Of a DNA stretch of 64,000 bases, positions 52,406-62,049 are shown piece by piece. The notes beneath the pieces were generated by a model, which had not been told where the DNA came from, searched no databases, and saw only the letters and a program-made list of their open reading frames with translations. This DNA is from Ruegeria haliotis (lineage in GTDB: Bacteria; Pseudomonadota; Alphaproteobacteria; Rhodobacterales; Rhodobacteraceae), in contig NZ_JABXWT010000009.1 in NCBI RefSeq assembly GCF_013377785.1, forward strand, positions 1 through 64,000, in the 5' to 3' direction. Numbering within the stretch: position 1 is the first letter of the stretch; each line of letters starts with the position of its first letter. A program made the translations under genes and the position numbers.

Positions 52406-53428
52406 TTGGCCATCGGTGCCCTGACCCCACCGCAAGACGAGATGCCCCAACGCGAGGCATTTGTTGAATTCCCAGACAACCGATTGTTGATTGACCTATG
52501 CGGCGAGTATGACCGCAATCTGGCCGATATCGAGCAGAAGCTCTCTGTTCAGATCGTACGCCGGGGCAATCAGCTTGTGGTGATGGGCGACGAGGACGCG
52601 CAGAAGCAAGCGATCGAGGTGTTGCAGTCGCTGTATACCCGATTGGAAGGCGGTCGCGATGTCGAATCCGCAGATGTCGACCGAGAGCTTCGCATGGGGG
52701 GCACCGAACAAGGAACCGGCAGCCGTGACGGTGATCAACTTGAGATGTTCAAAGGCGGCACGGTCGAAATCAAGACCCGTAAGAAGCTTGTCGAACCGCG
52801 AACGGATGCGCAGAAGGCTTACGTTCAATCCTTGTTCAACAACGAACTTGCCTTTGGTATAGGGCCGGCGGGCACAGGTAAGACCTACTTGGCCGTTGCG
52901 GCGGGTGTGTCGATGTTCATCGGCGGGCATGTGGACCGGATCATCCTGAGCCGCCCTGCGGTCGAGGCGGGGGAAAAGCTGGGTTACCTGCCAGGTGACA
53001 TGAAGGACAAGGTCGATCCTTACATGCAGCCGCTCTATGATGCGCTGAACGATTTTTTGCCGGGCAAGCAGCTCGCCAAACTGATCGAGGAAAAGCGAAT
53101 CGAAATTGCACCGCTGGCGTTTATGCGCGGGCGGACGTTGGCAAATGCTTTTGTTGTGTTGGATGAGGCGCAGAATGCCACGACCATGCAGATGAAGATG
53201 TTCCTGACTCGTTTGGGTGAAGGCAGCCGGATGGTCATCACGGGCGACCGATCTCAGGTCGACCTGCCGCGCGGGGTCCCGTCGGGGCTGGCGGACGCAG
53301 AGCGGTTGCTGAACACGATTCCCAATATCAGCTTCAATTACTTTACATCGAAAGATGTCGTGCGGCATCCGCTTGTCGCGGCTATCATCGAAGCGTATGA
53401 GGCCGATGTGGGCCATGAAACACGTTGA
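52406..53428 (+). CDS. phoH: PhoH-family ATPase (PhoL type)
   Basis: About 340 residues from TTG 52406, which has AGGAG six bases upstream; no ATG gives a comparable site. Walker A is GIGPAGTGKTYLA, Walker B FVVLDEAQNATTMQ, and VITGDRSQVDLPRG the third motif. It leads the conserved phoH-ybeY-corC-lnt operon. The family is thought to act in RNA metabolism with YbeY. Confidence 0.93.
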   Translation: MAIGALTPPQDEMPQREAFVEFPDNRLLIDLCGEYDRNLADIEQKLSVQIVRRGNQLVVMGDEDAQKQAIEVLQSLYTRLEGGRDVESADVDRELRMGGTEQGTGSRDGDQLEMFKGGTVEIKTRKKLVEPRTDAQKAYVQSLFNNELAFGIGPAGTGKTYLAVAAGVSMFIGGHVDRIILSRPAVEAGEKLGYLPGDMKDKVDPYMQPLYDALNDFLPGKQLAKLIEEKRIEIAPLAFMRGRTLANAFVVLDEAQNATTMQMKMFLTRLGEGSRMVITGDRSQVDLPRGVPSGLADAERLLNTIPNISFNYFTSKDVVRHPLVAAIIEAYEADVGHETR

Positions 53429-53464
53429 TTTCCAGGCCCGGCGTACGGGCTTTGGAACACTAAA

Positions 53465-53959
53465 ATGAACCTGGAATTAACCGTTGAAGACGAGCGCTGG
53501 CAAGAGCTGGAACCCTTGTCTCAGCAAGCGATTTCTGCGGTTTTGCAGTATTGCGGATTGGACTCTGAAATCTGTGAGGTCAGTCTGCTGGGCTGTGATG
53601 ACACACGCATCGCGGAGTTGAACGCCGAGTTTCGTGAAAAGCCCACGCCGACCAACGTCCTGAGCTGGCCTGCCGAGGACCTGGCGGCCAAGGAGTCTGG
53701 GCATGCGCCGCTTCGACCAGAGCCCGATTTCACTGGCGAGATTACGCTGGGAGATATTGCGATTGCCTACGACACCTGCGCGCGCGAGGCGGCTGAAGCT
53801 GGCAAGTCCATGAATGATCACGTGACCCATTTGATCGTTCACGGAACGTTGCATTTGTTGGGCTATGATCACATACGTGACCTTGATGCCACCTTGATGG
53901 AAGGGGCAGAGGTCAAGATACTTGGCAAAATGGGTATTGATGACCCATATAATACATGA
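53465..53959 (+). CDS. ybeY: Endoribonuclease YbeY
   Basis: A 164-residue metal-dependent RNase for 16S rRNA 3' processing and ribosome quality control. The zinc motif H-x3-H-x5-H is seen in [16 protein letters not shown], and the RELN-type region in [20 protein letters not shown]. It begins 36 bases after phoH. Confidence 0.95.
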   Translation: MNLELTVEDERWQELEPLSQQAISAVLQYCGLDSEICEVSLLGCDDTRIAELNAEFREKPTPTNVLSWPAEDLAAKESGHAPLRPEPDFTGEITLGDIAIAYDTCAREAAEAGKSMNDHVTHLIVHGTLHLLGYDHIRDLDATLMEGAEVKILGKMGIDDPYNT

Positions 53960-53995
53960 AGCGGGTTATTTCACCCGATCAATTGGAACGGGATT

Positions 53996-54883
53996 ATGGG
54001 CGATACAGACGGCAGTTCTAGGGCGGCGCAGAGCGCGCAATCACAGAACAGCAGCAACGACATCGAAGAGAAAAGCGGCTTTTTCTCTCGGATATTTGAC
54101 GTATTTTCAAGCCCGGATCAGGAACAGGACAGTTCGGTCAATGGGCATGAGGCAGCGACTTCTCAACCCCGTGGCATGATCAACCTGCGTAGAATGCGGG
54201 TCGAGGATGTTGCTATCCCGACGGCAGAAATCATATCGGTGCCTTCAACGATAACCAAAGATGAACTGGCTCAGGTATTTCGTGACAGCGGGCTGTCGCG
54301 CATTCCGGTTTACGAAGGTACTTTGGATAAACCTTCGGGATTTGTTCACCTCAAGGATTTTGCCCTGACCCACGGGTTCAACGGCGGATCAGTTGAATTT
54401 GATCTGAGCTCCATGCTGAGAACACTGCTGTTCGTGCCGCCGTCGATGCCCATTGGTGTTCTGCTGACCAAGATGCAGACGGAACGTCGGCACATGGCGT
54501 TGGTGATCGATGAATATGGTGGCGTCGACGGCCTGTTGACGATTGAGGACCTGATCGAACAGGTGGTGGGCGAGATTGCTGATGAGCATGATGCAGACGA
54601 AGATCAGCTGTGGGTTCAGGAAAAGCCGGGCTGTTATGTGGTTCAGGCCCGTGTTCCGCTAGAGGATTTCGAGGCCGAGATCGGCCGGTCTTTGACCAGC
54701 CACGAGGACGTGGACGAAGAAGAAATCGATACGCTGGGTGGTTTGGTCTTTATGTTGTCCGGTCGCGTACCGGCGAGGGGAGAAGTTGTTCTTCACCCAG
54801 AAGGCCCCGAGTTCGAGGTGATTGACGCCGACCCACGTCGCATCAAACGGTTGCGCGTCATGTTGCCGGACATCGCTGCATGA
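53996..54883 (+). CDS. CBS-domain hemolysin/CorC-like protein
   Basis: A 295-residue cytosolic protein: two CBS domains (about residues 65-200; DVAIPTAEIISVPSTITKDEL, VIDEYGGVDGLLTIEDLIEQVVGEI) and a C-terminal CorC_HlyC domain (LGGLVFMLSGRVPARGEVVL). No membrane-spanning domain, as in CorC/YbeX. YbeX works with YbeY in ribosome metabolism in E. coli. It overlaps lnt by four bases. Confidence 0.92.
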   Translation: MGDTDGSSRAAQSAQSQNSSNDIEEKSGFFSRIFDVFSSPDQEQDSSVNGHEAATSQPRGMINLRRMRVEDVAIPTAEIISVPSTITKDELAQVFRDSGLSRIPVYEGTLDKPSGFVHLKDFALTHGFNGGSVEFDLSSMLRTLLFVPPSMPIGVLLTKMQTERRHMALVIDEYGGVDGLLTIEDLIEQVVGEIADEHDADEDQLWVQEKPGCYVVQARVPLEDFEAEIGRSLTSHEDVDEEEIDTLGGLVFMLSGRVPARGEVVLHPEGPEFEVIDADPRRIKRLRVMLPDIAA

Positions 54884-56385
54884 ACCCTGCCGAGGGCTGG
54901 CCTCTCTGGCTGAGACTTGTTTTGGCAGCTCTGCTGGGTGCGTTGGGCGCCTTCGGACTGGCGCCGTTTGGCTATTGGTTGGCCACGGTGGTGGCGTTGA
55001 TTCTGATCGTGCCATTATTTCTGGCCAGTGAAACGCGTATCCGCGCTGCTTGGGTGGGATGGGTCTTTGCCACCGGGTATTTTGCGCACGCGCTCAGCTG
55101 GATCACCGAACCCTTTCAGGTCGACGCTGCGCGGCACGCGTGGATGGCACCGTTCGCCTTGGTCTTTCTGGCGGGTGGTCTGGCGCTGTTCTGGGCGTTT
55201 GCGTTTTGGGCATCGCGGCAGATCGGGGCGTCCGCTCAGCGTCAGGGATTATTGTTGGTCGTGGCTCTTTCGCTGGTGGAATTCGGACGAGGGTATTTGC
55301 TCACCGGATTTCCGTGGGCCGGAGTTGCGCAGGTCTGGGTGGACACGCCGATCGCTCAGATTTTGTCATTGATCGGCCCGTACGGTTTGGGGGCGCTGAC
55401 GTTTGCGGCGACATTGCCCGTGGGCGCCGCCTTGTTTGCAAACCGGTCCATAGCCCGGTTCGCCCGCCCGTGTGCCTTCACCGTGGTATGTGTGATTTTG
55501 GCTTTGGCCTACGCAGCGGCGCGCCCGCCCGTTCTTGAGGGCGAAAACACAGTCCGTTTGATACAACCCAACGCCCCGCAGCATCAAAAGTGGGATCCGG
55601 ATTATGAGCTTCTGTTTTTTACTCGGCAGATTGAATTCACCGCGGCGCAACCCAAACCTGACCTGATCGTCTGGCCGGAAACTTCTGTGCCTGGCTGGCT
55701 TGGTAACGCACAGCCCCATCTGACGGTAATCGCGGATGCGGCGCAGGGTACACCTGTGTTCCTGGGCATCAGACGCTGGGATGATCCGAGAATCTATAAC
55801 TCGATGGTCTATCTGGATGAAACCGGACAGCAGAATGGTCTGTATAGCAAGCATCATCTGGCACCCTTTGGTGAGTACGTGCCTTTTGGTGATCTGTTGG
55901 CGCGGTTTGGTATCTATGGGCTGGCGGCGACCACCGGAAACGGCTTTAGCTCGGGGCCCGGGCCTGCGTTGATGGATGCGGGCAAACTGGGACGGGCGCT
56001 GCCCTTGATCTGTTACGAGGCTGTGTTCCCACAAGACGTCAACGGGGCGCCGGGACGAGCTGATTTCCTGCTGCAGATCACCAATGATGCATGGTTCGGT
56101 GCGCGCTCGGGGCCGTATCAACATCTGGCGCAGGCGCAAATGCGGGCAATTGAGCAAGGCCTGCCAATGATGCGATCAGCCAATACCGGGGTATCAGCGA
56201 TGATTGACCCATTGGGACAGATTACGGCCTCTTTGTTGCTGGGGCAGGCGGGATATGTCGATGCCGTTCTGCCGCGACCTCACGCCGCGACGTTTTATTC
56301 ACGAACCGGAGATAGTCCTTCCTTTTTTGCGTTATTGGTCCTTTTTGCGATGTTCTGGCGCAACGCCCGCCGGGGTCGCCTCTGA
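54880..56385 (+). CDS. lnt: Apolipoprotein N-acyltransferase
   Basis: A 501-residue inner-membrane enzyme that adds the third acyl chain to lipoproteins. Several N-terminal membrane segments are followed by a periplasmic nitrilase domain with the triad Glu in IVWPETSVPGW, Lys in YSKHHLAPFGEYVPF and Cys in LICYEAVFPQDV. A C-terminal membrane segment (FALLVLFAMFW) closes it. Length is normal. It ends about 45 bases before the riboswitch. Confidence 0.94.
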   Translation: MNPAEGWPLWLRLVLAALLGALGAFGLAPFGYWLATVVALILIVPLFLASETRIRAAWVGWVFATGYFAHALSWITEPFQVDAARHAWMAPFALVFLAGGLALFWAFAFWASRQIGASAQRQGLLLVVALSLVEFGRGYLLTGFPWAGVAQVWVDTPIAQILSLIGPYGLGALTFAATLPVGAALFANRSIARFARPCAFTVVCVILALAYAAARPPVLEGENTVRLIQPNAPQHQKWDPDYELLFFTRQIEFTAAQPKPDLIVWPETSVPGWLGNAQPHLTVIADAAQGTPVFLGIRRWDDPRIYNSMVYLDETGQQNGLYSKHHLAPFGEYVPFGDLLARFGIYGLAATTGNGFSSGPGPALMDAGKLGRALPLICYEAVFPQDVNGAPGRADFLLQITNDAWFGARSGPYQHLAQAQMRAIEQGLPMMRSANTGVSAMIDPLGQITASLLLGQAGYVDAVLPRPHAATFYSRTGDSPSFFALLVLFAMFWRNARRGRL

Positions 56386-56430
56386 TTACCGATTGACCCT
56401 TTCTCATAACGCGCGTATCCCGAATTTTGC

Positions 56431-56475
56431 CTGTCACAACGGCTTCCTGGCGTGACAGAAAATTGTAATGGAGCA
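56431..56475 (+). promoter_or_regulatory. SAM/SAH-type riboswitch before metK
   Basis: The 50 bases before metK contain the stem CTGTCAC (56431-56437)/GTGACAG (56452-56458) enclosing AACGGCTTCCTGG, then an A-rich linker and AATGGAGC. These are the hallmark bases of the SAM/SAH riboswitch class of Rhodobacterales metK leaders. The GGAG is the metK ribosome site and can pair with GCTTCC of the loop as a pseudoknot, so high SAM would block translation. The start codon lies 6 bases after GGAGC. Confidence 0.85.
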
Positions 56476-56480
56476 CTATT

Positions 56481-57662
56481 ATGTCCCGACAGAACTACAC
56501 ATTTACTTCGGAATCCGTTTCCGAAGGGCATCCCGATAAGGTCTGCGACCGTATTTCCGACGCTGTACTTGACGCATTTCTGAATGAAGAACCCGAAGCG
56601 CGCGTTGCGTGCGAAACCTTTGCTACGACCGACCGGGTCGTCATCGGTGGAGAAGTAGGTCTGTCTGATCAGGAAAAGCTGCATGACTATATGGGCCGCA
56701 TCGAAGATATCGCGCGCGCCTGTATCAAGGATATCGGCTATGAGCAGGACAAGTTTCACCACGAAACGGTCGAGGTGACGAACCTGCTGCACGAACAGTC
56801 TGCACATATCGCACAGGGTGTGGACGCGGCTGAAAACAAAGACGAAGGCGCTGGTGACCAGGGCATCATGTTCGGATATGCCACGACCGAAACACCTGCG
56901 TTGATGCCGGCACCGATCCAGTATTCGCATGCGATCCTGCGCCGTCTGGCCGAGGTTCGCAAAAACGGGACCGAGCCTGCACTAGGCCCTGACGCGAAAT
57001 CTCAGCTTTCGGTGATTTACCGCGATGGTAAACCGGTCGGCATCAGCTCGATCGTGTTGTCGACGCAGCATTTGGATGAAGCTCTGACCTCGGATGACAT
57101 TCGTCAGCTTGTCGAGCCATATATCCGCGAAACCCTGCCTGAGGGTTGGGTAACAGCTGACACCGAATGGCATGTGAATCCCACGGGCAAATTCGTGATT
57201 GGCGGACCGGATGGCGATGCGGGCCTGACTGGACGCAAGATCATCGTGGATACTTATGGCGGTGCCGCGCCGCACGGCGGCGGTGCGTTCTCGGGCAAGG
57301 ATCCGACCAAAGTGGACCGCTCGGCTGCCTATGTCTCGCGCTATCTGGCCAAGAACGTGGTTGCGGCAGGCATGGCCGAACGCTGCACCATCCAGCTGAG
57401 CTATGCGATTGGCGTGTCCAAGCCACTGTCGATCTACGCCGACACGCATGGCACGGGGCAAGTCGCTGATGCCCAAATCGAAAAAGCTATTGATCAGGTG
57501 ATTGACCTGACACCGCGTGGCATTCGTGAGCATTTGCAGATGAATAAACCCATCTATCAGCGTACCGCGGCATACGGGCATTTTGGCCGAGAGCCGGAAG
57601 CCGATGGTGGTTTCAGCTGGGAACGCACCGATTTGGCGGATGCGTTGAAACAAGCGGTCTAA
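56481..57662 (+). CDS. metK: S-adenosylmethionine synthetase
   Basis: A 393-residue cytosolic enzyme making SAM from methionine and ATP. Clear motifs: [30 protein letters not shown] (nucleotide site), [19 protein letters not shown] (P-loop-like) and [17 protein letters not shown]. Normal length. Controlled by the upstream SAM/SAH riboswitch and followed by a strong terminator at 57674. Confidence 0.98.
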   Translation: MSRQNYTFTSESVSEGHPDKVCDRISDAVLDAFLNEEPEARVACETFATTDRVVIGGEVGLSDQEKLHDYMGRIEDIARACIKDIGYEQDKFHHETVEVTNLLHEQSAHIAQGVDAAENKDEGAGDQGIMFGYATTETPALMPAPIQYSHAILRRLAEVRKNGTEPALGPDAKSQLSVIYRDGKPVGISSIVLSTQHLDEALTSDDIRQLVEPYIRETLPEGWVTADTEWHVNPTGKFVIGGPDGDAGLTGRKIIVDTYGGAAPHGGGAFSGKDPTKVDRSAAYVSRYLAKNVVAAGMAERCTIQLSYAIGVSKPLSIYADTHGTGQVADAQIEKAIDQVIDLTPRGIREHLQMNKPIYQRTAAYGHFGREPEADGGFSWERTDLADALKQAV

Positions 57663-57673
57663 ACCAAAGAAAC

Positions 57674-57703
57674 AAAAAGCGCGTCGGTTTCGGCGCGCTT
57701 TTT
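57674..57703 (+). terminator. Rho-independent terminator after metK
   Basis: AAAAAGCGCGTCG - GTTT - CGGCGCGCTTTTT forms a 13-pair stem (one G-U) with a T5 tail, 12 bases after the metK stop. The A-run on the 5' arm could let it serve both strands. Confidence 0.88.
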
Positions 57704-57765
57704 CGATTGCACGCGAGGGATCACACCCCTTGCAACGCTGTCGGCCCGGCGGTATGGCCACCGGC

Positions 57766-58476
57766 ATGAGCACCGAGACCCCGCAACGCCCTCGCAGAAA
57801 CTTCTATGGCCGCTTCAAGGGAAAGACCCTGAAGCCCAGCCAGAAGACCTATTTGACCGAAGATCTGGCCGCGCTTGCACCCGGTGCGGTGGATTGGGAC
57901 AGCAATCCGGAACGCCAACCTCTGGATCTGGATGGTCTGTTTGGTGGCAAGCCGATATGGCTTGAGGTCGGTTTTGGCGGCGGTGAGCATCTTGTGCATC
58001 AGGCCGAGAGCAACCGCGATATCGGCATTATCGGGGCCGAGCCTTATATCAACGGCGTTGCCATGCTGCTGGGAAAGATCCGCCGTGCTGATGTCGATAA
58101 TCTGGCCGTACATCCGGGTGACGCACGTGATTTGTTTGATGTTCTACCGGATGCCAGTATCTCACGCGCCTTCCTTCTTTACCCTGACCCATGGCCCAAA
58201 ACACGGCATCATCGCCGCCGCTTCGTCACACAGGAACATCTGCAGCCGCTGGCCCGCGTCCTGAAGCCGGGGTCTATTTTCCGCGTTGCAACGGATATTC
58301 CCGATTATGTCCGGCAAACTCTGGAAGAAGTTCCGCGTGCTGGCTTTGAATGGCTAGCAGAACGCCCTGCAGACTGGCGCGAGCCGTGGGATGACTGGAT
58401 TTCAACTCGGTATGAACAAAAAGCCCTGCGCGAAGGGCGTACCCCGCATTACCTGACCTTCCGCCGTACGGGGTGA
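57766..58476 (+). CDS. trmB: tRNA (guanine-N7-)-methyltransferase
   Basis: A 236-residue SAM-dependent enzyme for m7G46 in tRNA, from ATG 57766 ([15 protein letters not shown]); ATG 57754 twelve bases upstream is in frame. Motifs: [16 protein letters not shown] (SAM site), [31 protein letters not shown] (catalytic/tRNA contact), and the C-terminal [14 protein letters not shown]. Normal length. Confidence 0.95.
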   Translation: MSTETPQRPRRNFYGRFKGKTLKPSQKTYLTEDLAALAPGAVDWDSNPERQPLDLDGLFGGKPIWLEVGFGGGEHLVHQAESNRDIGIIGAEPYINGVAMLLGKIRRADVDNLAVHPGDARDLFDVLPDASISRAFLLYPDPWPKTRHHRRRFVTQEHLQPLARVLKPGSIFRVATDIPDYVRQTLEEVPRAGFEWLAERPADWREPWDDWISTRYEQKALREGRTPHYLTFRRTG

Positions 58477-58543
58477 TTGCACTGGACCAACCGGCCTCAA
58501 TTCGCTAATCGGCCTGAGGTACGATAGCGCAAAAGGAGCCCTC

Positions 58544-59890
58544 ATGTCCGGACACGGCACGCCCATCCCGATGACCTCGCATCCCTGCGGCCCGCTGACT
58601 GGCACGGCAGAGGTGCCCGGCGACAAGTCGATCTCGCACCGGTCTTTGATCCTTGGGGCAATGGCGGTGGGTGAGACCAAAATCTCGGGACTTTTGGAAG
58701 GCGAAGATGTTCTGGACACCGCCAAGGCCATGCGCGCCTTTGGGGCCGAGGTCACGGATCACGGTAATGGTGAATGGGCGGTGCACGGCGTTGGCGTCGG
58801 TGGTTTTGCGGAACCCGATCAGGTGATTGACTGCGGCAATTCTGGCACCGGCGTTCGGTTGATCATGGGCGCGATGGCGACCTGTCCGATCAGCGCGACC
58901 TTTACCGGCGATGCCAGCCTCAACAAACGCCCGATGGCGCGTGTCACTGACCCATTGGCGTTGTTCGGAACGCAGGCTGTCGGCCGTTCCGGTGGTCGGT
59001 TGCCGATGACTATCGTAGGCGCGGCCGAGCCGGTTCCGGTGCGCTATGAGGTCCCGGTACCATCTGCGCAGGTGAAATCTGCGGTATTGCTGGCCGGGCT
59101 GAATGCACCCGGCAAGACAGTTGTGATCGAGAAAGAGGCCACGCGCGACCACTCCGAACGTATGCTGGCCGGATTTGGGGCAGACGTCACGGTCGAGGAT
59201 ACGGACGAGGGGCGCGTGATCACGTTGACCGGACGTCCCGAGCTGAAGCCTCAGGTCATCGCTGTTCCACGCGATCCGTCCAGCGCGGCTTTTCCCGTTT
59301 GCGCGGCTCTGATCACTCCGGGGTCGGATGTGTTGGTGCCCGGAATCGGCCTGAACCCGACACGTGCTGGCCTATTCACTACACTGCGTGAGATGGGGGC
59401 CGATCTAACTTATGAGAATGAGCGGATCGAGGGCGGCGAGCCGGTTGCCGATCTGCGCGCGCGCTTTTCGCCCGACATGAAGGGTATCGAAGTTCCGCCG
59501 GAACGCGCGGCGTCGATGATCGACGAATACCCTGTGCTGTCGGTGGTTGCGGCCAATGCCAGCGGGACCACGATGATGGGCGGCGTGAAAGAGCTGCGGG
59601 TCAAGGAAAGCGACCGCATTGATGCGATGGCGCGGGGTCTGCGCGCCAACGGTGTGACTGTGGAAGAAGGTGACGATTGGTGGTCCGTTGATGGGCTGGG
59701 CATTGGCCGCATCCCAGGCGGCGGCACATGCGAGAGCTTTCTGGATCACCGCATCGCCATGTCTTTCATGGTTATGGGTATGGGTGCAAAAACCCCGGTA
59801 TCGGTCGACGATGGTGGCCCGATCGCAACATCTTTCCCGATCTTTGAACCCTTGATGGCGTCGCTAGGTGCGCGCGTAGACCGTACATGA
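58544..59890 (+). CDS. aroA: 3-phosphoshikimate 1-carboxyvinyltransferase (EPSP synthase)
   Basis: A 448-residue enzyme joining PEP and shikimate 3-phosphate in aromatic amino acid synthesis. [44 protein letters not shown], and [15 protein letters not shown] are all present. In the site commonly linked to glyphosate response the residues read GNSGTGVR, of the class II-like CP4 type by eye. ATG 58544 has AAGGAG upstream. It overlaps cmk by four bases. Confidence 0.97.
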   Translation: MSGHGTPIPMTSHPCGPLTGTAEVPGDKSISHRSLILGAMAVGETKISGLLEGEDVLDTAKAMRAFGAEVTDHGNGEWAVHGVGVGGFAEPDQVIDCGNSGTGVRLIMGAMATCPISATFTGDASLNKRPMARVTDPLALFGTQAVGRSGGRLPMTIVGAAEPVPVRYEVPVPSAQVKSAVLLAGLNAPGKTVVIEKEATRDHSERMLAGFGADVTVEDTDEGRVITLTGRPELKPQVIAVPRDPSSAAFPVCAALITPGSDVLVPGIGLNPTRAGLFTTLREMGADLTYENERIEGGEPVADLRARFSPDMKGIEVPPERAASMIDEYPVLSVVAANASGTTMMGGVKELRVKESDRIDAMARGLRANGVTVEEGDDWWSVDGLGIGRIPGGGTCESFLDHRIAMSFMVMGMGAKTPVSVDDGGPIATSFPIFEPLMASLGARVDRT

Positions 59891-60504
59891 GCTTTGCGGT
59901 CGCGATCGACGGCCCTGCTGCGGCAGGCAAGGGGACGATCTCGAAGGCCGTTGCGGCGCATTTCGCATTTGCTCATCTGGATACGGGGCTGTTGTATCGC
60001 GCTGTAGGGCGGCGGACGTTGAACGGAACCGATCCGGTTGCCGCCGCACAGGATTTGACGGCCGAAGAGCTTGCACAAGGCGACTTACGTACTGCCGAGA
60101 TTGCACAGGCGGCCTCGAAAGTGGCTGTCATCCCTGAGGTCCGCGCGGCACTGGTTGATTTTCAACGCGCCTTTGCCCGGCGGGCAGGGGGGGCCGTGTT
60201 GGATGGGCGTGACATCGGAACAGTGATTTGTCCGAAAGCGGACGTGAAGCTGTTCGTCACTGCCAGTGCCGAAGTCCGGGCTGAACGCCGTTTTCTGGAA
60301 CTCAACGCCAAGGGGGCGGACGTGACGCGCGCTCAGGTGTTGTCGGATGTGCAGGAACGTGATGCGCGGGATGCCGAACGCAGTACCGCACCGATGAAAC
60401 CTGCCGAGGATGCCATCTTACTGGACACTTCGGATCTGAGCATTGATGAAGCGTTGGCTCAGGCAATTGAGGTCATCGAAAGTATGCTGCCCGCGACGCG
60501 GTGA
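59887..60504 (+). CDS. cmk: Cytidylate kinase
   Basis: A 205-residue kinase of CMP/dCMP. P-loop [20 protein letters not shown]-site [12 protein letters not shown], and [20 protein letters not shown]. It follows aroA, the conserved aroA-cmk order; the rpsA gene that often comes next is absent and a convergent YHS-domain gene lies 27 bases away. Confidence 0.96.
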   Translation: MSFAVAIDGPAAAGKGTISKAVAAHFAFAHLDTGLLYRAVGRRTLNGTDPVAAAQDLTAEELAQGDLRTAEIAQAASKVAVIPEVRAALVDFQRAFARRAGGAVLDGRDIGTVICPKADVKLFVTASAEVRAERRFLELNAKGADVTRAQVLSDVQERDARDAERSTAPMKPAEDAILLDTSDLSIDEALAQAIEVIESMLPATR

Positions 60505-60531
60505 CGTCGCAGGCAGCCTGATCAGGTCAGA

Positions 60532-61011
60532 TTACAGCTCGCCGACGGCGATGCTTTTGATATTCGACCATTGACTGTCGGCGGTTTTCGAAGTGCCGCT
60601 CACGTCCTCCAGAAAGCTGGCCCGGGTCGCTGCGTTCAGGAACAGGTACAGCTTGCCATCCGCAACCAGATACTGATCCGGATCGCCGTCGAATTTTTTG
60701 CCGACCGACACGCCAAACGAGCAGAACCCGCCATGCTGCGGCAGATAAGCGGCTGGGTTTGCCTCGAACGCTTCGCGGTTTTCAGCGGTGGTAAAGTAGT
60801 AGGACGCGCCGTCGTAGGTGGCGGAGTGGGTTGCGAACCCGTCAACCGGGTTGCCGTCATTGACCAGCGTAACAACATCGACGCCATGAACGGCCAGAGG
60901 CGCGCCAGCGGCCGAGATACCGCTCGAGACGTTGATCTCATCTGCGGCAAAGGCGGGGGCTGCGATCAGAGGCACGGTCGCGATCAAAGACGCCAAAATC
61001 AGAGATTTCAT
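60532..61011 (-). CDS. Exported YHS-domain protein
   Basis: A 159-residue protein with a signal peptide (MKSLILASLIATVPLIAAPAFA), so periplasmic. The YHS segment is DGASYYFTTAENREAFEANP then AAYLPQHGGFCSFGVSVGKKF, where YHS domains may bind metal. Length is typical for this exported family. A second, broken copy of part of this domain is found at 61790-61846. Monocistronic, function unknown. Confidence 0.85.
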   Translation of the reverse strand: MKSLILASLIATVPLIAAPAFAADEINVSSGISAAGAPLAVHGVDVVTLVNDGNPVDGFATHSATYDGASYYFTTAENREAFEANPAAYLPQHGGFCSFGVSVGKKFDGDPDQYLVADGKLYLFLNAATRASFLEDVSGTSKTADSQWSNIKSIAVGEL

Positions 61012-61230
61012 TGTGATTTCCTTTTTGCTTTCAGGTTCGGGTCGAGCTGAGCGTCGACCGCTGTAGCAAAGATAGAAACGTTAATCCGAACGTACTATGA
61101 CAGAAAATACGCTACTCTTTGCAGATCGTTCAGAATTCTGAATTATCAGAAAAACCCGTTCACCAAGCTTTGTTTGGTCAGTGCGCGGATCGACACCTAT
61201 GGTTGGACTGTCGTCTGCAGGAGAATGACC

Positions 61231-61746
61231 ATGATACGACTTGCCCTTGCGCTGATTTTTATGGCTGGAAGCTTGGCCGCCCAAGAGGCGGAGCCACCGA
61301 TGGACTATGAGAGGTTGGGCAAGATCATCTTTGCCCTCGACCCTGATGCGCAACCCACCGGCCCGGGGTTCGAACTGACAATCTCGGACGTGCCAGTGCT
61401 GGTGATCACCGATGTCAATGCAGACAGAATGCGGGCGATGGTAGCGATCAGCAGCGCCGCAGATTTGTCGCCCGAGGACCTGCAACGCATGATGCAGGCG
61501 AATTTTGACAGCACGCTGGATGCGCGCTACGCGATCGCCAATGGCACCTTGTGGGCTGCGTTCATCCACCCGTTGTCTCGGCTGGACAGAGACCAGCTGA
61601 TCTCGGGACTGGCCCAGACGGTGAACATCGCCAATACGTACGGCACCCTGTATTCCGGTGGTGTGGCGGAATTCGGAGGGGGCGACAGCAATGATCTTCA
61701 GCGCGCTCTGATCGAAGAACTTCTGAAGAAAGGCGAGGAAATCTGA
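61231..61746 (+). CDS. Small exported hypothetical protein
   Basis: A 171-residue protein from ATG 61231 (MIRLALALIFMAGSLAAQ), with AGGAG seven bases upstream; two earlier ATGs are too near or lack a site. The first 18 residues form a signal peptide. The remainder has the length and helix/strand rhythm of YbjN/CesT-like sensory-chaperone folds (VLVITDVNADRMRAMVAIS), but this is only a resemblance. Function unknown. Confidence 0.65.
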   Translation: MIRLALALIFMAGSLAAQEAEPPMDYERLGKIIFALDPDAQPTGPGFELTISDVPVLVITDVNADRMRAMVAISSAADLSPEDLQRMMQANFDSTLDARYAIANGTLWAAFIHPLSRLDRDQLISGLAQTVNIANTYGTLYSGGVAEFGGGDSNDLQRALIEELLKKGEEI

Positions 61747-61789
61747 CACACGCCTAGAATTTGCGCTTACCCTGATGTCAGCCTTTCTC

Positions 61790-61846
61790 GCAGAAGCCAT
61801 CATGCTGAGGGAGATAGCGGCAGGGTTTGCTTCGAACGCCTCGCGG
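61790..61846 (-). pseudogene. Frameshifted partial copy of the YHS domain
   Basis: On the minus strand these 57 bases match 60721-60778 of the intact YHS gene with eight substitutions and one one-base gap by hand alignment, about 84 percent identity. It reads REAFEANPAA then, after the frameshift is corrected, YLPQHDGFC. The rest of the domain is not recognisable. It looks like the residue of a duplicated gene in the spacer before the halogenase. Confidence 0.65.
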
Positions 61847-61941
61847 ATTTGTGCGGAACCGGGGGCGGAGGATCTGTCAATGTGGATTACGGGGCCGGAT
61901 GTGTATGCAGGCCAGGGCGCCATAGGCCCTAGCTGGATGCA

Positions 61942-62019
61942 GGAAAGCTGCTATAGTTTCCCTAATAAAGCGAAAAGGGAAAGCTGCTATACAAACCCAA
62001 AAAGGGGAAAGCAGCTACA
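61942..62019 (+). repeat. Triple GGAAAGC(T/A)GCTA repeat upstream of the halogenase
   Basis: GGAAAGCTGCTATA occurs at 61942-61955 and again at 61978-61991, and GGAAAGCAGCTACA at 62006-62019, in the 110 bases before ATG 62050. TTTCCCT (61957-61963) can pair with AGGGAAA (61976-61982). The spacings (36 and 28 bases) are not whole codons, so they are not coding repeats. They could be regulator-binding sites or traces of tandem duplication. Confidence 0.6.
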
Positions 62020-62049
62020 TAATTCCCTAAGCCAACAGGGACTGAAAAC

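Noticed and set aside
61081..61923. 280-codon minus-strand frame including the YHS-like peptide
   Set aside because: Runs antisense through the exported-protein gene; only 57 bases relate to YHS, kept as a remnant and not as a gene.
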